Positions 34,376 to 43,552 of a stretch of 64,000 nt of DNA are shown one piece after another. The DNA is taken from positions 294,886-358,885 of the forward strand of contig JALHQZ010000004.1 of the NCBI GenBank assembly GCA_022841705.1. Reading direction: 5' to 3'. This stretch comes from Pirellulales bacterium (GTDB taxonomy: Bacteria > Planctomycetota > Planctomycetia > Pirellulales > Lacipirellulaceae). The first letter of the stretch is position 1. Each line of letters opens with the position of its first letter. Below the pieces are notes generated by a model that saw nothing but the letters and a program-made list of their open reading frames with translations, had not been told where the DNA came from and made no database searches. The position numbers and the translations under genes are program-made.

Positions 34376-34753
34376 CGCATTGTTGCACTCTCGGCCAATT
34401 TGCTGTTTTCAGGTCAATCTTGCGGCGCGAAGCGCTGCATTGGTTCCGAGCACGAACGCTTCTTCTTGATTAGCACAGTGTATTCGTGGAGTGGACGAGC
34501 TCCCAACTGTGACCGCTGATCATCGCGAAGTCATTGCTCGATCTCCTCCCACAGCTCCTCCACTTTCACTTGCAGGAGTTGAGAGGAAAGAAGCAGGCCG
34601 CCCATCAGATTAAGACGAAATGAAGCTTCGATGAATTTAGCGGACCTTAGTACTGTCTTAACACACCGGCTTTAGAAATCGATCGTCGGTGGTTAGCGAC
34701 CAGCCGAACATTGTTCTGCCTTTCGCCTATCGAGTTCCAATCGGAGGTTCACT
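34376..34753. promoter_or_regulatory. Upstream region with TGAAGC motif
   Basis: 378 bp without a gene. At 34620-34635 is ATGAAGCTTCGATGAA, shared with the array before the DUF1559 gene; TGAA units begin at 34621 and 34632 (11-base step). It lies about 120 bases before the next start, a fair position for an activator. Nothing else recognised. Confidence 0.4.
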
Positions 34754-35806
34754 GTGTTACGCAAAGCTCCCTTGAATCTGCTTCTCATGCTGTCTGCTTC
34801 TGTGGCAGTGGGCCAATCGCTCACCTTCCAGGATGGGGTCAACGGGTACGACTCGACCGTGGATACCGAGTTTCGCGCCGCCAATCCCACTGATCCTCAG
34901 GATGAAAAGGAATTTGTCTCGATCGATGAGTTCGATGGCGGTTTCCAGACCCAAGGGGCACTTCGCTTCGAGAATCTCTTCGGCGGCGCTAATGGCATCC
35001 CGAATGGGGTTGATATTCTATTCGCCGAATTGCAAGTCTTCGTAACCAGTAACACCGACGCGAATGCGGTGATTGGCTTCCATCGGGTGTTGGGTCCGGA
35101 CCTCAATCGAGCGCAAGGTTCGGGCGTTTGGGGGAATGACGACACTTGGTTCTCTTTGGGCGGCGATTTGATTCCGGATGGCGCGGGACTGCTGGACGGT
35201 GACCCAATCTTCGCCGATGGATTGGAAGCATCGATCAATCCGGATTCCACGCTTCCAGCCGCTTCAAATACGCTCAGCAATCGTCTGCTGACGATTAATG
35301 TCACTTCATCGTTAGAGGCCTGGGCTGCCGCCGGTAGTGTTTCGGCTTCCAACGCCGCGAATCTGGGTTGGGCGATCAACAACAACACGGGAAATGGTTG
35401 GGACTTCCTCTCCGCAGAGTACGGCACGGCCGATCCGGTCGCCGCCCAGGCTTTTGCCGCGGCCCGTAGTTTCCCGTCGTTCTTGGATTTGCGGCCGAAG
35501 TTGACGGTCGTTTACGCGGGGGCCGCAGGCCAAGGGGACATCGACTTGGATGGGGACGTCGATCTCGCCGACTACCAAATCTTGCTCAACAACATGGCGA
35601 TTGAACTTAACGGCGCCATCGATCCGGGGGATCCGGGCGACCTCGATTTTGACCGCGATGTCGATCTGGCCGACTTCAAGATTTTCAAGAACGTGTTCCC
35701 TGGTGGGGCGGCGGGCTTCGCGCGAGCGGTTGCCGTGCCGGAACCGGCCGGCGTGCTGCTCGCGCTGGTCGCGGTGGGAGGAGTTGTTGCTGCCCGGCGA
35801 CGCTAA
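34754..35806 (+). CDS. DNRLRE-domain, dockerin-like, PEP-CTERM secreted protein
   Basis: Exported protein of 350 aa with a signal peptide (about 1-20, ending AVGQ). The body opens with SLTFQDGVNGYDSTVDTEF, a DNRLRE-type domain like the two in the giant protein at 25902, and has ITFxxxL strands and LRPKLTVVY at its end. A dockerin-like double loop follows (GDIDLDGDVDLADYQILLN; GDLDFDRDVDLADFKIFKN), then VPEPAGVLLALVAVGG and an RRR tail. GTG start with GGAGG 6 bases upstream. Confidence 0.88.
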   Translation: MLRKAPLNLLLMLSASVAVGQSLTFQDGVNGYDSTVDTEFRAANPTDPQDEKEFVSIDEFDGGFQTQGALRFENLFGGANGIPNGVDILFAELQVFVTSNTDANAVIGFHRVLGPDLNRAQGSGVWGNDDTWFSLGGDLIPDGAGLLDGDPIFADGLEASINPDSTLPAASNTLSNRLLTINVTSSLEAWAAAGSVSASNAANLGWAINNNTGNGWDFLSAEYGTADPVAAQAFAAARSFPSFLDLRPKLTVVYAGAAGQGDIDLDGDVDLADYQILLNNMAIELNGAIDPGDPGDLDFDRDVDLADFKIFKNVFPGGAAGFARAVAVPEPAGVLLALVAVGGVVAARRR

Positions 35807-35906
35807 CGAGCGCCGGTTGATGGCAACTTTGTGAGCTGGCGAATTGCCCGTTCGCCGTTACTTCCTCCGACGATCACCACCCGCCTTCCGTACAGGAACT
35901 TTTACC

Positions 35907-37016
35907 ATGCGACTCGCTTTCCCAATCTTGCTCGGCGTGACCGCCGTCGCCCTCGGGGTGACGTCCGCACGCCTGCTTGCTGACGAAAACCTCTCCATTG
36001 TCGTCGATCCGCGCACGGGCGCCGCTTCACTTCGGAACGATTCCACAGCGCCACTCGCAATCGACGGTTACTTACTCCGCGCCTCGGCGCCGACGTTCAG
36101 CCCCCCGGGGTGGAGCAGCCTCGAAGGAGTGGTCGCTGGGTTCCGGGAAACCGCGGCCGGCAATAATCGGCTCGGCGAGCTCAATCTCACGGGATCGACC
36201 AGCCTCAATCCAGGGCAGTCTCTGAGTCTGGGATCCCCTTACGCTCCCTTCGCCCCCACGGAATTTGGCGCCTTCGAGCCGGCGTTCGACTTCACTTATA
36301 GCCTTGCAAGCGGCGGGTCGTTCACCGGCGATGTGGAGTTCAGCCGGCGCAACACAGTTGTGCTGGTCGTTGATCCTGCAACGGGCGCCGCTTCGCTGCA
36401 GAACCAATCGGCATTCAATATCCAGCTCGACGGCTATCTGCTGACGTCAGCAACGGGCAAGCTCGACACGGCTGGCTGGCAGAGTTTGCAAACGTCCTTG
36501 GGAGTCAGTGGCGGATGGCGGAGTGGAACCGGAGCGTCCAATCGCCTCGCCGAGGGGAACCTGCTCGGCTCAACCGCACTCAGCGCCAACGGGGGTTCGC
36601 TGTCCCTCGGCTTTCCTGTGAACGAAGCGTTGTTAACTGACGAAACCGATCTGTCGCTGGAGTTCACCATCGTCGGTGGGGGCTCCTTGCAGGGAGCGGT
36701 GCTCTTCCGTGCTGCGACGACGGTGCTGACCGGCGACTACAACCTGAATGGAGCCGTCGATGCGGCGGACTATTCGGTGTGGCGAGACACTCTCGGCTTG
36801 ACCACCAATCTTGTCGCCGATGGCAGCGGCAATGGAGTGGTTGACGTCGCGGATTACAACTTGTGGAAGACCAACTTCGGGGCCTCTGGACCAGCGGCTG
36901 CGGTGGCTCAGTCGGCGGCTGTGCCCGAACCGACTGGTGTGATCGTCGCAGTACTGCTGGCGGTGGGGACCATCGCGACGAAAGCGACCGTGATTTCAGC
37001 GGGACAGAAGCGATAA
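35907..37016 (+). CDS. Secreted protein with two tandem beta domains, dockerin-like and PEP-CTERM segments
   Basis: 369 aa with a signal peptide (about 1-25). Two repeats of about 130 aa are clear: SIVVDPRTGAASLRNDSTAP and VLVVDPATGAASLQNQSAFN, each followed by DGYLL, a GW-SLQ/LEG segment, a NRLxExNLxGST strand and SLSLGxP. Dockerin-like GDYNLNGAVDAADYSVWRDT and GVVDVADYNLWK follow, then VPEPTGVIVAVLLAVG. AGGAAC with 8 bases of spacing decides the start. Likely a surface or cellulosome-like carbohydrate-associated protein; the domain is unnamed here. Confidence 0.85.
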   Translation: MRLAFPILLGVTAVALGVTSARLLADENLSIVVDPRTGAASLRNDSTAPLAIDGYLLRASAPTFSPPGWSSLEGVVAGFRETAAGNNRLGELNLTGSTSLNPGQSLSLGSPYAPFAPTEFGAFEPAFDFTYSLASGGSFTGDVEFSRRNTVVLVVDPATGAASLQNQSAFNIQLDGYLLTSATGKLDTAGWQSLQTSLGVSGGWRSGTGASNRLAEGNLLGSTALSANGGSLSLGFPVNEALLTDETDLSLEFTIVGGGSLQGAVLFRAATTVLTGDYNLNGAVDAADYSVWRDTLGLTTNLVADGSGNGVVDVADYNLWKTNFGASGPAAAVAQSAAVPEPTGVIVAVLLAVGTIATKATVISAGQKR

Positions 37017-37019
37017 GCC

Positions 37020-37080
37020 ACGGCCTCCGTTGGGCGACGAGCGAGTGGGAGTTATCGCCCCGGAGGCCGTTTAATAAATT
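37020..37080 (+). terminator. Rho-independent terminator
   Basis: ACGGCCTCCG and CGGAGGCCGT (10 bp) enclose an inner GGGCGA/TCGCCC stem and are followed by TTAATAAATT. It directly follows the stop at 37016, so the next gene probably has its own promoter or depends on read-through. Confidence 0.7.
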
Positions 37081-37104
37081 CTCAGGCGAGCGATGAGGAA
37101 AGGT

Positions 37105-38229
37105 ATGGAAACTGCCAATAAGTTAGCGATTTCACGTCCGGCGTTTACGTTGGTGGAGCTCCTGGTGGTGATCGCCATCATCGGGATTCTGGTCGCGCTA
37201 TTGTTGCCGGCAGTCCAGGCGGCTCGTGAGGCGGCTCGGCGGAGCCAATGTCAAAACAATTTGAAGAACGATGCCCTCGCGGTGATTGGTTATACCGACG
37301 TGAAGAAGGCTTATCCGATTGGCGTGACCGGGGGCGACCCCAGTAAACTGCCGTCGGGAGCCCCTGCGCCAGGTTTCTGTGATAAAGGATTCGGTTGGAT
37401 CACATGGACTCTGCCCTACCTGGAAGAGCAAAACCTGCACGATCAAGTGTTCGACAAGTCGGGCCTTGCGCTCGGGCCGAATGATCCCTTTCCCTTCCCC
37501 AACATCTTGCAGTTTGGACCTCCTCAGATTGGCCGCAAAGTCTGGCGGGGCGCCGACAAGGTGCTCCCCACCTACCGCTGCCCCTCCACCCAGTTGCCCG
37601 ACTTAGCCGAAGGAATGTCGAGCTCAAATAGCTGGATCAACGGCTACGCCACCAGCGACTACAAGGGAAACAATGGCATTGGTGACGGCGGGATCTTCCA
37701 GCACCTGTGCGATAATGCGAATGCTCGGCTGCGAAATCAAGGTATCGATGAAGCCGCCGCAGATACTTTTGTTGGCGTCCGACAGACATCGATCATCACC
37801 CCTGCCAAGGTCACCGATGGCTTGAGTAAGACCTTACTCATTGGGGAGTCCTCCTACTATCGACGGACCATGGAGGGGGGTTCCGGACACCCCGAACATT
37901 GGCCGGCTTGGATCGGCGGCCTGCGCAGCGACGAGTCGACGTTGTTCAAAACGGGCGAAGTTAACTCAGCGGGAAAGGTTACCTCGCCCATCAATTGCAA
38001 TATCGCTCAGTCGCTGGACGCCTTTGATTACGGGACCCGCGCAGGAGTAAGTATCCTTGATACGCAAGGTGGCCCAACCGACGACGACTGTGCCTTTAGT
38101 TGGCACCCAGGTGGAGCGTTTTTTGCCTTCTGCGATGGATCGGTCCACTTCCTAAGCGATGACCTCGATAACCAAACTTACCAAAACTTGGGCAGCCGTC
38201 ACGATGGAAATGTGATTGCCGAGTTCTAA
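37105..38229 (+). CDS. DUF1559 prepilin-like secreted protein
   Basis: 374 aa. RPAFTLVELLVVIAIIGIL and PAVQAAREAARRSQCQNNLK give the prepilin-like N-terminus, and FSWHPGGAFFAFCDGSVHFL the C-terminal DUF1559 signature. AGGA lies 9 bases before ATG 37105, so the in-frame ATG at 37093 is not used. Second DUF1559 member in the window; the first is at 30810 on the other strand. Confidence 0.93.
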   Translation: METANKLAISRPAFTLVELLVVIAIIGILVALLLPAVQAAREAARRSQCQNNLKNDALAVIGYTDVKKAYPIGVTGGDPSKLPSGAPAPGFCDKGFGWITWTLPYLEEQNLHDQVFDKSGLALGPNDPFPFPNILQFGPPQIGRKVWRGADKVLPTYRCPSTQLPDLAEGMSSSNSWINGYATSDYKGNNGIGDGGIFQHLCDNANARLRNQGIDEAAADTFVGVRQTSIITPAKVTDGLSKTLLIGESSYYRRTMEGGSGHPEHWPAWIGGLRSDESTLFKTGEVNSAGKVTSPINCNIAQSLDAFDYGTRAGVSILDTQGGPTDDDCAFSWHPGGAFFAFCDGSVHFLSDDLDNQTYQNLGSRHDGNVIAEF

Positions 38230-38368
38230 CCTGAGATAGCGAGCTTTCACCATCAGAGACTTCACTACGATCATGGTTCTTAATCCTTAGGCCTACGATC
38301 GTTGCGCTGCGTTACGGCATTCGCCAACATCGCCCTTGTTACTCAATTGTTTCCAAGAGGTCACGCTA

Positions 38369-39682
38369 ATGATTCTTCAACTTCTGCCTCGCTTCCTGGC
38401 GCCTTGCTGCGTCATCGGATCTCTTATCTCCAGCTTCGCCCCCGATTCGGACGCGCAGGTGGTGTTCGATAACGGCGGCTCCAACACGCTGAGCGCCGCC
38501 AACGGGGATCCGTTGCAAGCGGCCATCGTCCGCAACTCAACCGGCGGCCTAGCAACCACCCTCAACGTTGTCGCGGGAGCGTCAATTGGCACGACCGGCG
38601 GGGGAACTGTCTCGGGCGGAGTCGAAGTTTCCAACAACCCCGTGAGTGTCAAGCTCGAAGGCGATTCCGTGCTCAATTATTCCGGTGGCGCCCGTGCCAC
38701 GGGCGACCTTTTCGCGGCCGATAATTCTGTCGCCACTCTCTCGGTGTTGGCGTTCGACGACGCTGTCCTCAAGAACAACTCTCGGCTTAATCTCGTGCCG
38801 GGAGGTCGCATCGACGACGATATCGTGTTTCTGGACAACTCTCATCTGGAAATGACCGGGGGTCGGCTCGATGACGAGGTCGAGATTCGCAACAGTGCAA
38901 CCGCCAACTTCAGTGGCGGCGTCATCAACGACGACTTGGTGGTGGTCAATAACGCCGTGGTGAATATCTCCTCGTTGCAGATTGATGACGACATCGAAGC
39001 GGCTGGTGACTCGGTGACGAATGTCTCTGGCGGAACGTTCGGGGGCGTCGTCGCTGCCGAGCGGAGCGTGGTGAATATCACGGGGGGTACGTTCTCGCAG
39101 CCGATCAATCCCGTGCAAGGGGGAACGGTGAATCTCCGTGGCGGGACGCTCGCCGCGGCAGATGGCGAAGAAATCACCGCCGCCCTCAATGCCAAGGTGC
39201 TGTTGGATGGTGTGACTGCGGGCGCCTTGGACATTGGCGTCCGAAACGCGGCCTCGCTCAAGATTGACAACTTTAACGCGGGCCCCCTAACCATCAGCTC
39301 GTTTTTAGGGAGTGTCGAGATTACCGGGGGCGTCTCGCCTTTTCTGGATCTCTTTGCGGAAGCCAACAGTGTGGCTAACATCCGCGGCGGCGACTTCGCC
39401 GGCGGTGACTTGGAGGCCGCGACCGGCAGCCGAATTCGGTTACTGGGAACATCGTTCCTCGTGAATGGCGCCAACATCGGGTTTGGAGTGGTTCCCTTCG
39501 TCGCCGGACGAATTACGGGGGTGCTCGCCGACGGGAATGACATTAACTTCGCTTTCCGGCGGCAGTTTACTCCCGTGGGGCAAGCGGCCGTCATTGAGCT
39601 GGTCAACGTGCCCGAACCGCGCGCCGAGCTTGTGGCGTTCGTTTTGGTCGGCGGCTTGCTCGTGATGTTTCGCCGCCAATAG
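38369..39682 (+). CDS. Beta-helix-like repetitive PEP-CTERM protein
   Basis: Secreted protein of 437 aa with a signal peptide (about 1-30, ending SDAQ). The body is a run of about 20-residue turns with the pattern hydrophobic-x-N-x-S-x-hydrophobic-x-x-x-GG-x-hydrophobic-DD-x-hydrophobic (for example LVPGGRIDDDIVFLDNS; MTGGRLDDEVEIRNSA; FSGGVINDDLVVVNNA), as in right-handed beta-helices. It ends VPEPRAELVAFVLVGG and FRRQ. GAGGT with 7 bases of spacing supports ATG 38369. No catalytic residues seen; a structural surface protein is likely. Confidence 0.82.
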   Translation: MILQLLPRFLAPCCVIGSLISSFAPDSDAQVVFDNGGSNTLSAANGDPLQAAIVRNSTGGLATTLNVVAGASIGTTGGGTVSGGVEVSNNPVSVKLEGDSVLNYSGGARATGDLFAADNSVATLSVLAFDDAVLKNNSRLNLVPGGRIDDDIVFLDNSHLEMTGGRLDDEVEIRNSATANFSGGVINDDLVVVNNAVVNISSLQIDDDIEAAGDSVTNVSGGTFGGVVAAERSVVNITGGTFSQPINPVQGGTVNLRGGTLAAADGEEITAALNAKVLLDGVTAGALDIGVRNAASLKIDNFNAGPLTISSFLGSVEITGGVSPFLDLFAEANSVANIRGGDFAGGDLEAATGSRIRLLGTSFLVNGANIGFGVVPFVAGRITGVLADGNDINFAFRRQFTPVGQAAVIELVNVPEPRAELVAFVLVGGLLVMFRRQ

Positions 39683-39736
39683 CCCGTTGCGTGCTCGTGT
39701 TCCCCCCGACGATTATCATCCTCGAGAGGTTAGCCA

Positions 39737-41110
39737 GTGTTTGAAGGTTGTGTGCGGTCGGCGTCATCAGTCCTTTGCTCCGCGGGCTTAGTACTTGCGC
39801 TAGCGAGCCCTTGGCAGAGCGCAGGTGGACATGAGCACCACGCGCCGAAGATCAACTCGGACGTCTTCACCCTCACTAAACAGCACGCCCCCACTCCGCT
39901 GCCGGACCGCGTTGTGCTCACTTGGAGCGACGACCCGACCAAGACGGTGAACGTCACTTGGCGAACCGCCGCCGGCGTTTACGGCCCGCGGGCCGAGTAT
40001 GCCCCCGCTGACAGTTTGAAAGGCAACTTAGTCACCGGCTATGTGCCGCATGCCGATAAGGTGGAAGGCAACACCAGCCCCTTCGCGTCGAATCTGGGAA
40101 CCTACCTGGTGCATAGCGTGAAGCTGAAAGGCCTGAAGCCGGGGACGATGTATGCCTACCGGGTTGGCGATGGTCATCACTGGAGCGAGTGGCACCAGTT
40201 CCGCACCGCCAGTGAAAAGCCCGAGCCGTTTAGCTTCGTCTACTTCGGTGACGCCCAGAATGCGATCCGCTCGATGTGGTCGCGGGTGATCCGCGAAGCG
40301 AGCCAGCACGCGCCTCGTGCAGCGTTCATGCTGCACGCGGGGGATCTGGTGAACTCCGGCGATAATGATGCCGAATGGGGCGAGTGGTTCCAAGCAGGGG
40401 GCTGGCTCAACGGCATGATCCCGACCGTCGCGGCGCCCGGCAACCACGAGTACCCCGATTCGCCTGCGGGAACGGAAGAGCATCTCACCACGCACTGGCG
40501 CCCGCAGTTCGCGTTCCCTCTCAACGGGCCCGAAGGGCTGGAAGAAACAACCTACTGGTTCGACTATCAAGGAGCCCGCATCGTCTCGCTCAATTCGAAC
40601 GAGCGGCAGGCAGAGCAAGCGGCGTGGTTGGATCAGCTGTTACAACACCAGGACCGGCCAAAGTGGACGATTGTCACGTTCCACCATCCGATCTACTCCG
40701 CGGCGAAAGAACGTGACAATCCCCAACTCCGTTCGCTGTGGGGGCCGATTCTCGAACGACATGGTGTCGACCTCGTTTTGCAAGGGCACGATCATGCGTA
40801 TGCTCGTTCCGGTCTGGGCGGACCCAAGAACAATGTCGCCGAGGGAGTGCGCAACAAGGCGAGCAACACCGTCTATGTGGTGAGTGTTAGCGGGCCCAAA
40901 ATGTACACGCTGCAGGAGAAGTGGGAGGTAAGCCGGGTGGCTTGCGGCATCCAGCTCTTTCAGGTGATTCATGTCGCTCCCGAAGGCATTCGCTACGAGG
41001 CTCGCACTGCCAGTGGTGAACGCTACGACGGCTTTACGCTTACGAAAGACGATGTGGGGGTGAGCACACTGACCGAGGAAATCCCTGCCACTGCCGAGGT
41101 CCGCGAATGA
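39737..41110 (+). CDS. Secreted purple acid phosphatase-like metallophosphoesterase
   Basis: Exported phosphomonoesterase of 457 aa; signal peptide about 1-30. A fibronectin-like N-terminal domain (VVLTWSDDPTKTVNVTWRT, LKGLKPGTMYAYRVG) precedes the calcineurin-like fold with metal ligands in FVYFGDAQ, LHAGDLVNSG, APGNHEYPD, VTFHHPIYS and LQGHDHAYAR, the PAP order. GTG start with a GAGAGG box 7 bases upstream. Its stop overlaps the phytase start, so the two work together to free phosphate from organic esters outside the cytoplasm. Confidence 0.92.
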   Translation: MFEGCVRSASSVLCSAGLVLALASPWQSAGGHEHHAPKINSDVFTLTKQHAPTPLPDRVVLTWSDDPTKTVNVTWRTAAGVYGPRAEYAPADSLKGNLVTGYVPHADKVEGNTSPFASNLGTYLVHSVKLKGLKPGTMYAYRVGDGHHWSEWHQFRTASEKPEPFSFVYFGDAQNAIRSMWSRVIREASQHAPRAAFMLHAGDLVNSGDNDAEWGEWFQAGGWLNGMIPTVAAPGNHEYPDSPAGTEEHLTTHWRPQFAFPLNGPEGLEETTYWFDYQGARIVSLNSNERQAEQAAWLDQLLQHQDRPKWTIVTFHHPIYSAAKERDNPQLRSLWGPILERHGVDLVLQGHDHAYARSGLGGPKNNVAEGVRNKASNTVYVVSVSGPKMYTLQEKWEVSRVACGIQLFQVIHVAPEGIRYEARTASGERYDGFTLTKDDVGVSTLTEEIPATAEVRE

Positions 41111-42240
41111 CCCACGCGTTCGGACGCCGGCCTCGCAGTTGGCTGATAAGTCGCCTTGCGACGTGCCTCCCGATCGAGCTTGTGCAATACGGCAGGGCGA
41201 TGGTGCTCTTCCTCGGGGCCGCGAGTCTCGCGGTCGCTGCTCCCGAGCCCGTGACCCCGCGGCGCGTCACGCAACCGGTTGAGCACGATTCCGACGATCC
41301 CGCGATCTGGGTCAATCGGCAATGCCCCGCCAAGAGTTTGGTGCTGGGCGTTGACAAAGACGTTGCAGGCGCGATTTATGTGTTCGACTTGCAGGGACAG
41401 AGCCTGCCTGATCGCACGGTGAAAGGCCTCAATCGTCCCAACAACGTTGATGTCATCTATGACGTGCCGTTGGCGGGTCAGCAAGTTGACCTAGCGGTGG
41501 TTACCGAACGTTACGCTCACCGACTGCGCATCTTCCGGCTCCCCGAGATGACGCCCGTCGACGGGGGTGGGGCCCCAGTGTTCGTCGACGACCGCGCCAA
41601 CGAGCCGATGGGAATCGCCCTTTACCAGCGCAAGCGTGACGACGCGTGCGTGGCTTTCGTCAGTCGCAGCGAAGTTCACGCTCCGCGCGAAGGATACTTG
41701 CACCAGTACCGATTGGCCGAAGATGGTTCGGGGGTCATCCGCGCAAAGTTCGAACGCGCCTTCGGAACCTGGAGCGGCAAGAAAGAGATTGAAGCGGTTG
41801 CCGTCGATCCCGATCTCGGATTCGTGTACTACAGCGACGAAGGTGTGGGCGTACGAAAGTACCCCGCCGATCCTTCCGACTCTCAACCCGATCAACCATT
41901 GGCGCTTTTCGCCACAGCAGGATTCGCCGCCGACCAGGAAGGCATTTCGATCTATCGGACCGACAAGCGCCGCGGATACTTGCTCGTTTCGGATCAATCG
42001 GCCAATGCCGTGCATATCTTTCCGCGCGCAGGAACGGAGCAGTCTCCCCACGAACACCCCTGCCTCGCAGTGGCGCCGGTCGCCGCCATTCACAGCGATG
42101 GCAACGAGATCGCGGCGGAACTTGCCTCTTCCGTCTATCCCGGTGGGCTGTTGGTGATGATGTCGGATGACCGGACATTTCAGTACTATGCGTGGCAAGA
42201 CCTCGCTAGCCGTTGCAAGCTGTTCCATCCGAAGCACTGA
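41107..42240 (+). CDS. Beta-propeller phytase
   Basis: Secreted myo-inositol-hexakisphosphate phosphohydrolase of 377 aa. After an export signal (MVLFLGAASLAVAAPEP at about 32-48) come the calcium/phosphate site strands HDSDDPAIWVN, LGVDKDVAGAIYVFDLQG, RPNNVDVIYD, EAVAVDPDLGFVYYSDE, DQEGISIYR and ISDQSAN-like LLVSDQSANAVHIF, each a blade signature of BPP phytases. ATGA overlap with the phosphatase gene shows translational coupling; if the internal ATG at 41200 is used the signal would be at the very N-terminus. Confidence 0.9.
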   Translation: MTHAFGRRPRSWLISRLATCLPIELVQYGRAMVLFLGAASLAVAAPEPVTPRRVTQPVEHDSDDPAIWVNRQCPAKSLVLGVDKDVAGAIYVFDLQGQSLPDRTVKGLNRPNNVDVIYDVPLAGQQVDLAVVTERYAHRLRIFRLPEMTPVDGGGAPVFVDDRANEPMGIALYQRKRDDACVAFVSRSEVHAPREGYLHQYRLAEDGSGVIRAKFERAFGTWSGKKEIEAVAVDPDLGFVYYSDEGVGVRKYPADPSDSQPDQPLALFATAGFAADQEGISIYRTDKRRGYLLVSDQSANAVHIFPRAGTEQSPHEHPCLAVAPVAAIHSDGNEIAAELASSVYPGGLLVMMSDDRTFQYYAWQDLASRCKLFHPKH

Positions 42241-42249
42241 TTTCGTTTG

Positions 42250-42396
42250 GCCACTCTGACCCGCGAAAAGCCGACCCCCCGACGCTAATTCTGCACGGCT
42301 CGATCGATAGGTTGGCGCCAACTTTACAGGCCAAAACAATCGTCGACCAATTCAACCTCGCCAAAGTCTCTCATGAGTACGATCCGATTGAAGGGT
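42250..42396 (+). pseudogene. Remnant of alpha/beta-hydrolase C-terminus
   Basis: Reads DPRKADPPTLILHGSIDRLAP then QAKTIVDQFNLAKVSHEYDP, the HG-x-x-D acid-loop region of a prolyl-oligopeptidase-type hydrolase. It begins abruptly after the phytase gene and is cut at 42396, where cupin-derived sequence starts. No nucleophile region is present. Confidence 0.6.
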
Positions 42397-42541
42397 GGTC
42401 ATACCAGAAATCGGCGGGGGAAGCGTGGCCGTGGGAAATGATCCGCTCGATCCGTACGTCGGCTGCACGGACGAGGGTTTCAACGACCTCTTGGGGCATG
42501 TGCTAGGGTAGGATATCGAGGATGTTGTTGGGGTTGTTCAT
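42397..42541 (-). pseudogene. Truncated, stop-containing copy of the cupin gene
   Basis: On the minus strand it reads MNNPNNILDILP, stop, HMPQEVVETLVRAADVRIER and on to FWYD, matching the first 45 residues of the intact cupin at 52667-53026. It carries one in-frame TAG and lacks the rest of the gene. It is the diverged part of the duplication that also includes repeat B. Confidence 0.75.
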
Positions 42542-42629
42542 GATGTCGGTGATTGCCGTACCAAATACTCAGCCACTCCCTGTTCCGGAGCGGCCTTTAG
42601 CCCGGCGAGGGGATTGGGCTCGGGGATCT

Positions 42630-42999
42630 TGGCAGTGGGTTTTTGGGACGGCCCCGATCCGTGCACCTTCGCCGTCCTGAGGGACCAAATTGGAGGTGGA
42701 TTAACAGTCCTCGTGACATCGAGCGAGCCAACCATATAAAATACCTCTGGAGGGCAATCCATGGGTTACAAGAGTTTAGATAGTAGTTGGTGGGGCGAGA
42801 TGCACCTGCAATGCGAGGAAGTTAGCGCTGTTGAGTTTTCGGCATTGTTATTAAGTCGACGCCACCTTGATCGAGGGCTGGTGAGGCACAATTGCGTGCT
42901 GATTGATCGCGTCACGGGTGAAGCGTTCTCGGTTTCAGATTCTGAAATACTTGGACTCGGCTCGTTGGCAATGCGCTAGAGTCAGGAGCGATTGCTACC
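42630..42999 (+). repeat. Dispersed repeat B, copy 1
   Basis: Matches 53117-53482 with one difference seen by eye (T/C in CAGTCCTCG versus CAGCCCTCG). It spans GGGTTTTTGGGACGG to GAGCGATTGCTACC and contains the 72-aa ORF. Flanking cupin sequence is about four-fifths identical, so the core was homogenised or copied much more recently than its flanks. Confidence 0.85.
42761..42979 (+). CDS. 72-aa hypothetical protein, copy 1
   Basis: Small soluble protein opening MGYKSLDSSWWGEMHLQCEE, identical in sequence to the one at 53243-53461. GGAGGG lies 6 bases before the ATG and the codon use is more AT-rich than the surroundings (GTTATTAAGTCG). No transmembrane helix or known domain recognised. Perfect conservation inside a duplicated element with a good RBS suggests a real gene of the element; transfer from elsewhere is possible. 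Confidence 0.6.
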   Translation: MGYKSLDSSWWGEMHLQCEEVSAVEFSALLLSRRHLDRGLVRHNCVLIDRVTGEAFSVSDSEILGLGSLAMR

Positions 43000-43004
43000 C
43001 CACG

Positions 43005-43052
43005 ATGACCAAGCACGACCGCATGCCGCTATTGGTGGGGCAGGAGATTTGA
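43005..43052 (+). pseudogene. Short remnant of gene X tail
   Basis: Reads MTKHDRMPLLVGQEI then TGA, the same tail as at 17594-17683 and 45031-45300. It abuts repeat B and is followed by unrelated DNA, so only the last 15 codons were kept. Confidence 0.6.
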
Positions 43053-43160
43053 GCGGGGCGGTGCTGATTGAATTTGTTCAAGTGCCCGCGGAATTGATGG
43101 CGGCCCGAGCCAGCGGTTCGCGGAGCGGTGACCCAATGAGGTTCGACAAAATATCACCAC

Positions 43161-43412
43161 GTAACCTTGCCAAGAATCTCTAGTGATACATATCCCATAA
43201 AAGACAGAAGCACGGCGGCCCGTGGTGCTTCGCACCGGCCGCCGCAGAAGTTGACTTTACTCCGCCACCAACATTCGGGTCGCATCCGGCAGCATCCGGC
43301 AGCATGCGCTGTGGGGCGCTCAGACGCGCGCTCCCGCGCTCGGAGCCCTACTGACGGCTACCAGGGCCTGATCGGGTTACTGCGCGTCGGTGAGGCGCTC
43401 TCACGCTCACAG
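43161..43412. repeat. Dispersed repeat A, copy 2
   Basis: Very close to 12551-12810, with one instead of two ATCTCTAGTGATACAT units and with CATCCGGCAG duplicated. The GGCGGCC/GGCCGCC hairpin and the GCGC-rich stems are kept. It lies between the repeat B/gene X scrap and an IS66 remnant. Confidence 0.8.
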
Positions 43413-43552
43413 TAGCAGGACCGCGAAAGCGGATTTTGTGGGTTCAGGGGGTGAAGGCCTGAGTACCTATCTTCGGGCTGGCAAGTCTCGGGCTTTAGAC
43501 TGTCTATCGTGCGGCAGACGCTTGAACGGCACGAAAGCAAAGTGTTGTTGAA

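Noticed and set aside
41491..42339. 282-codon minus-strand frame
   Set aside because: Antisense shadow of the phytase gene, whose blade motifs are unambiguous.
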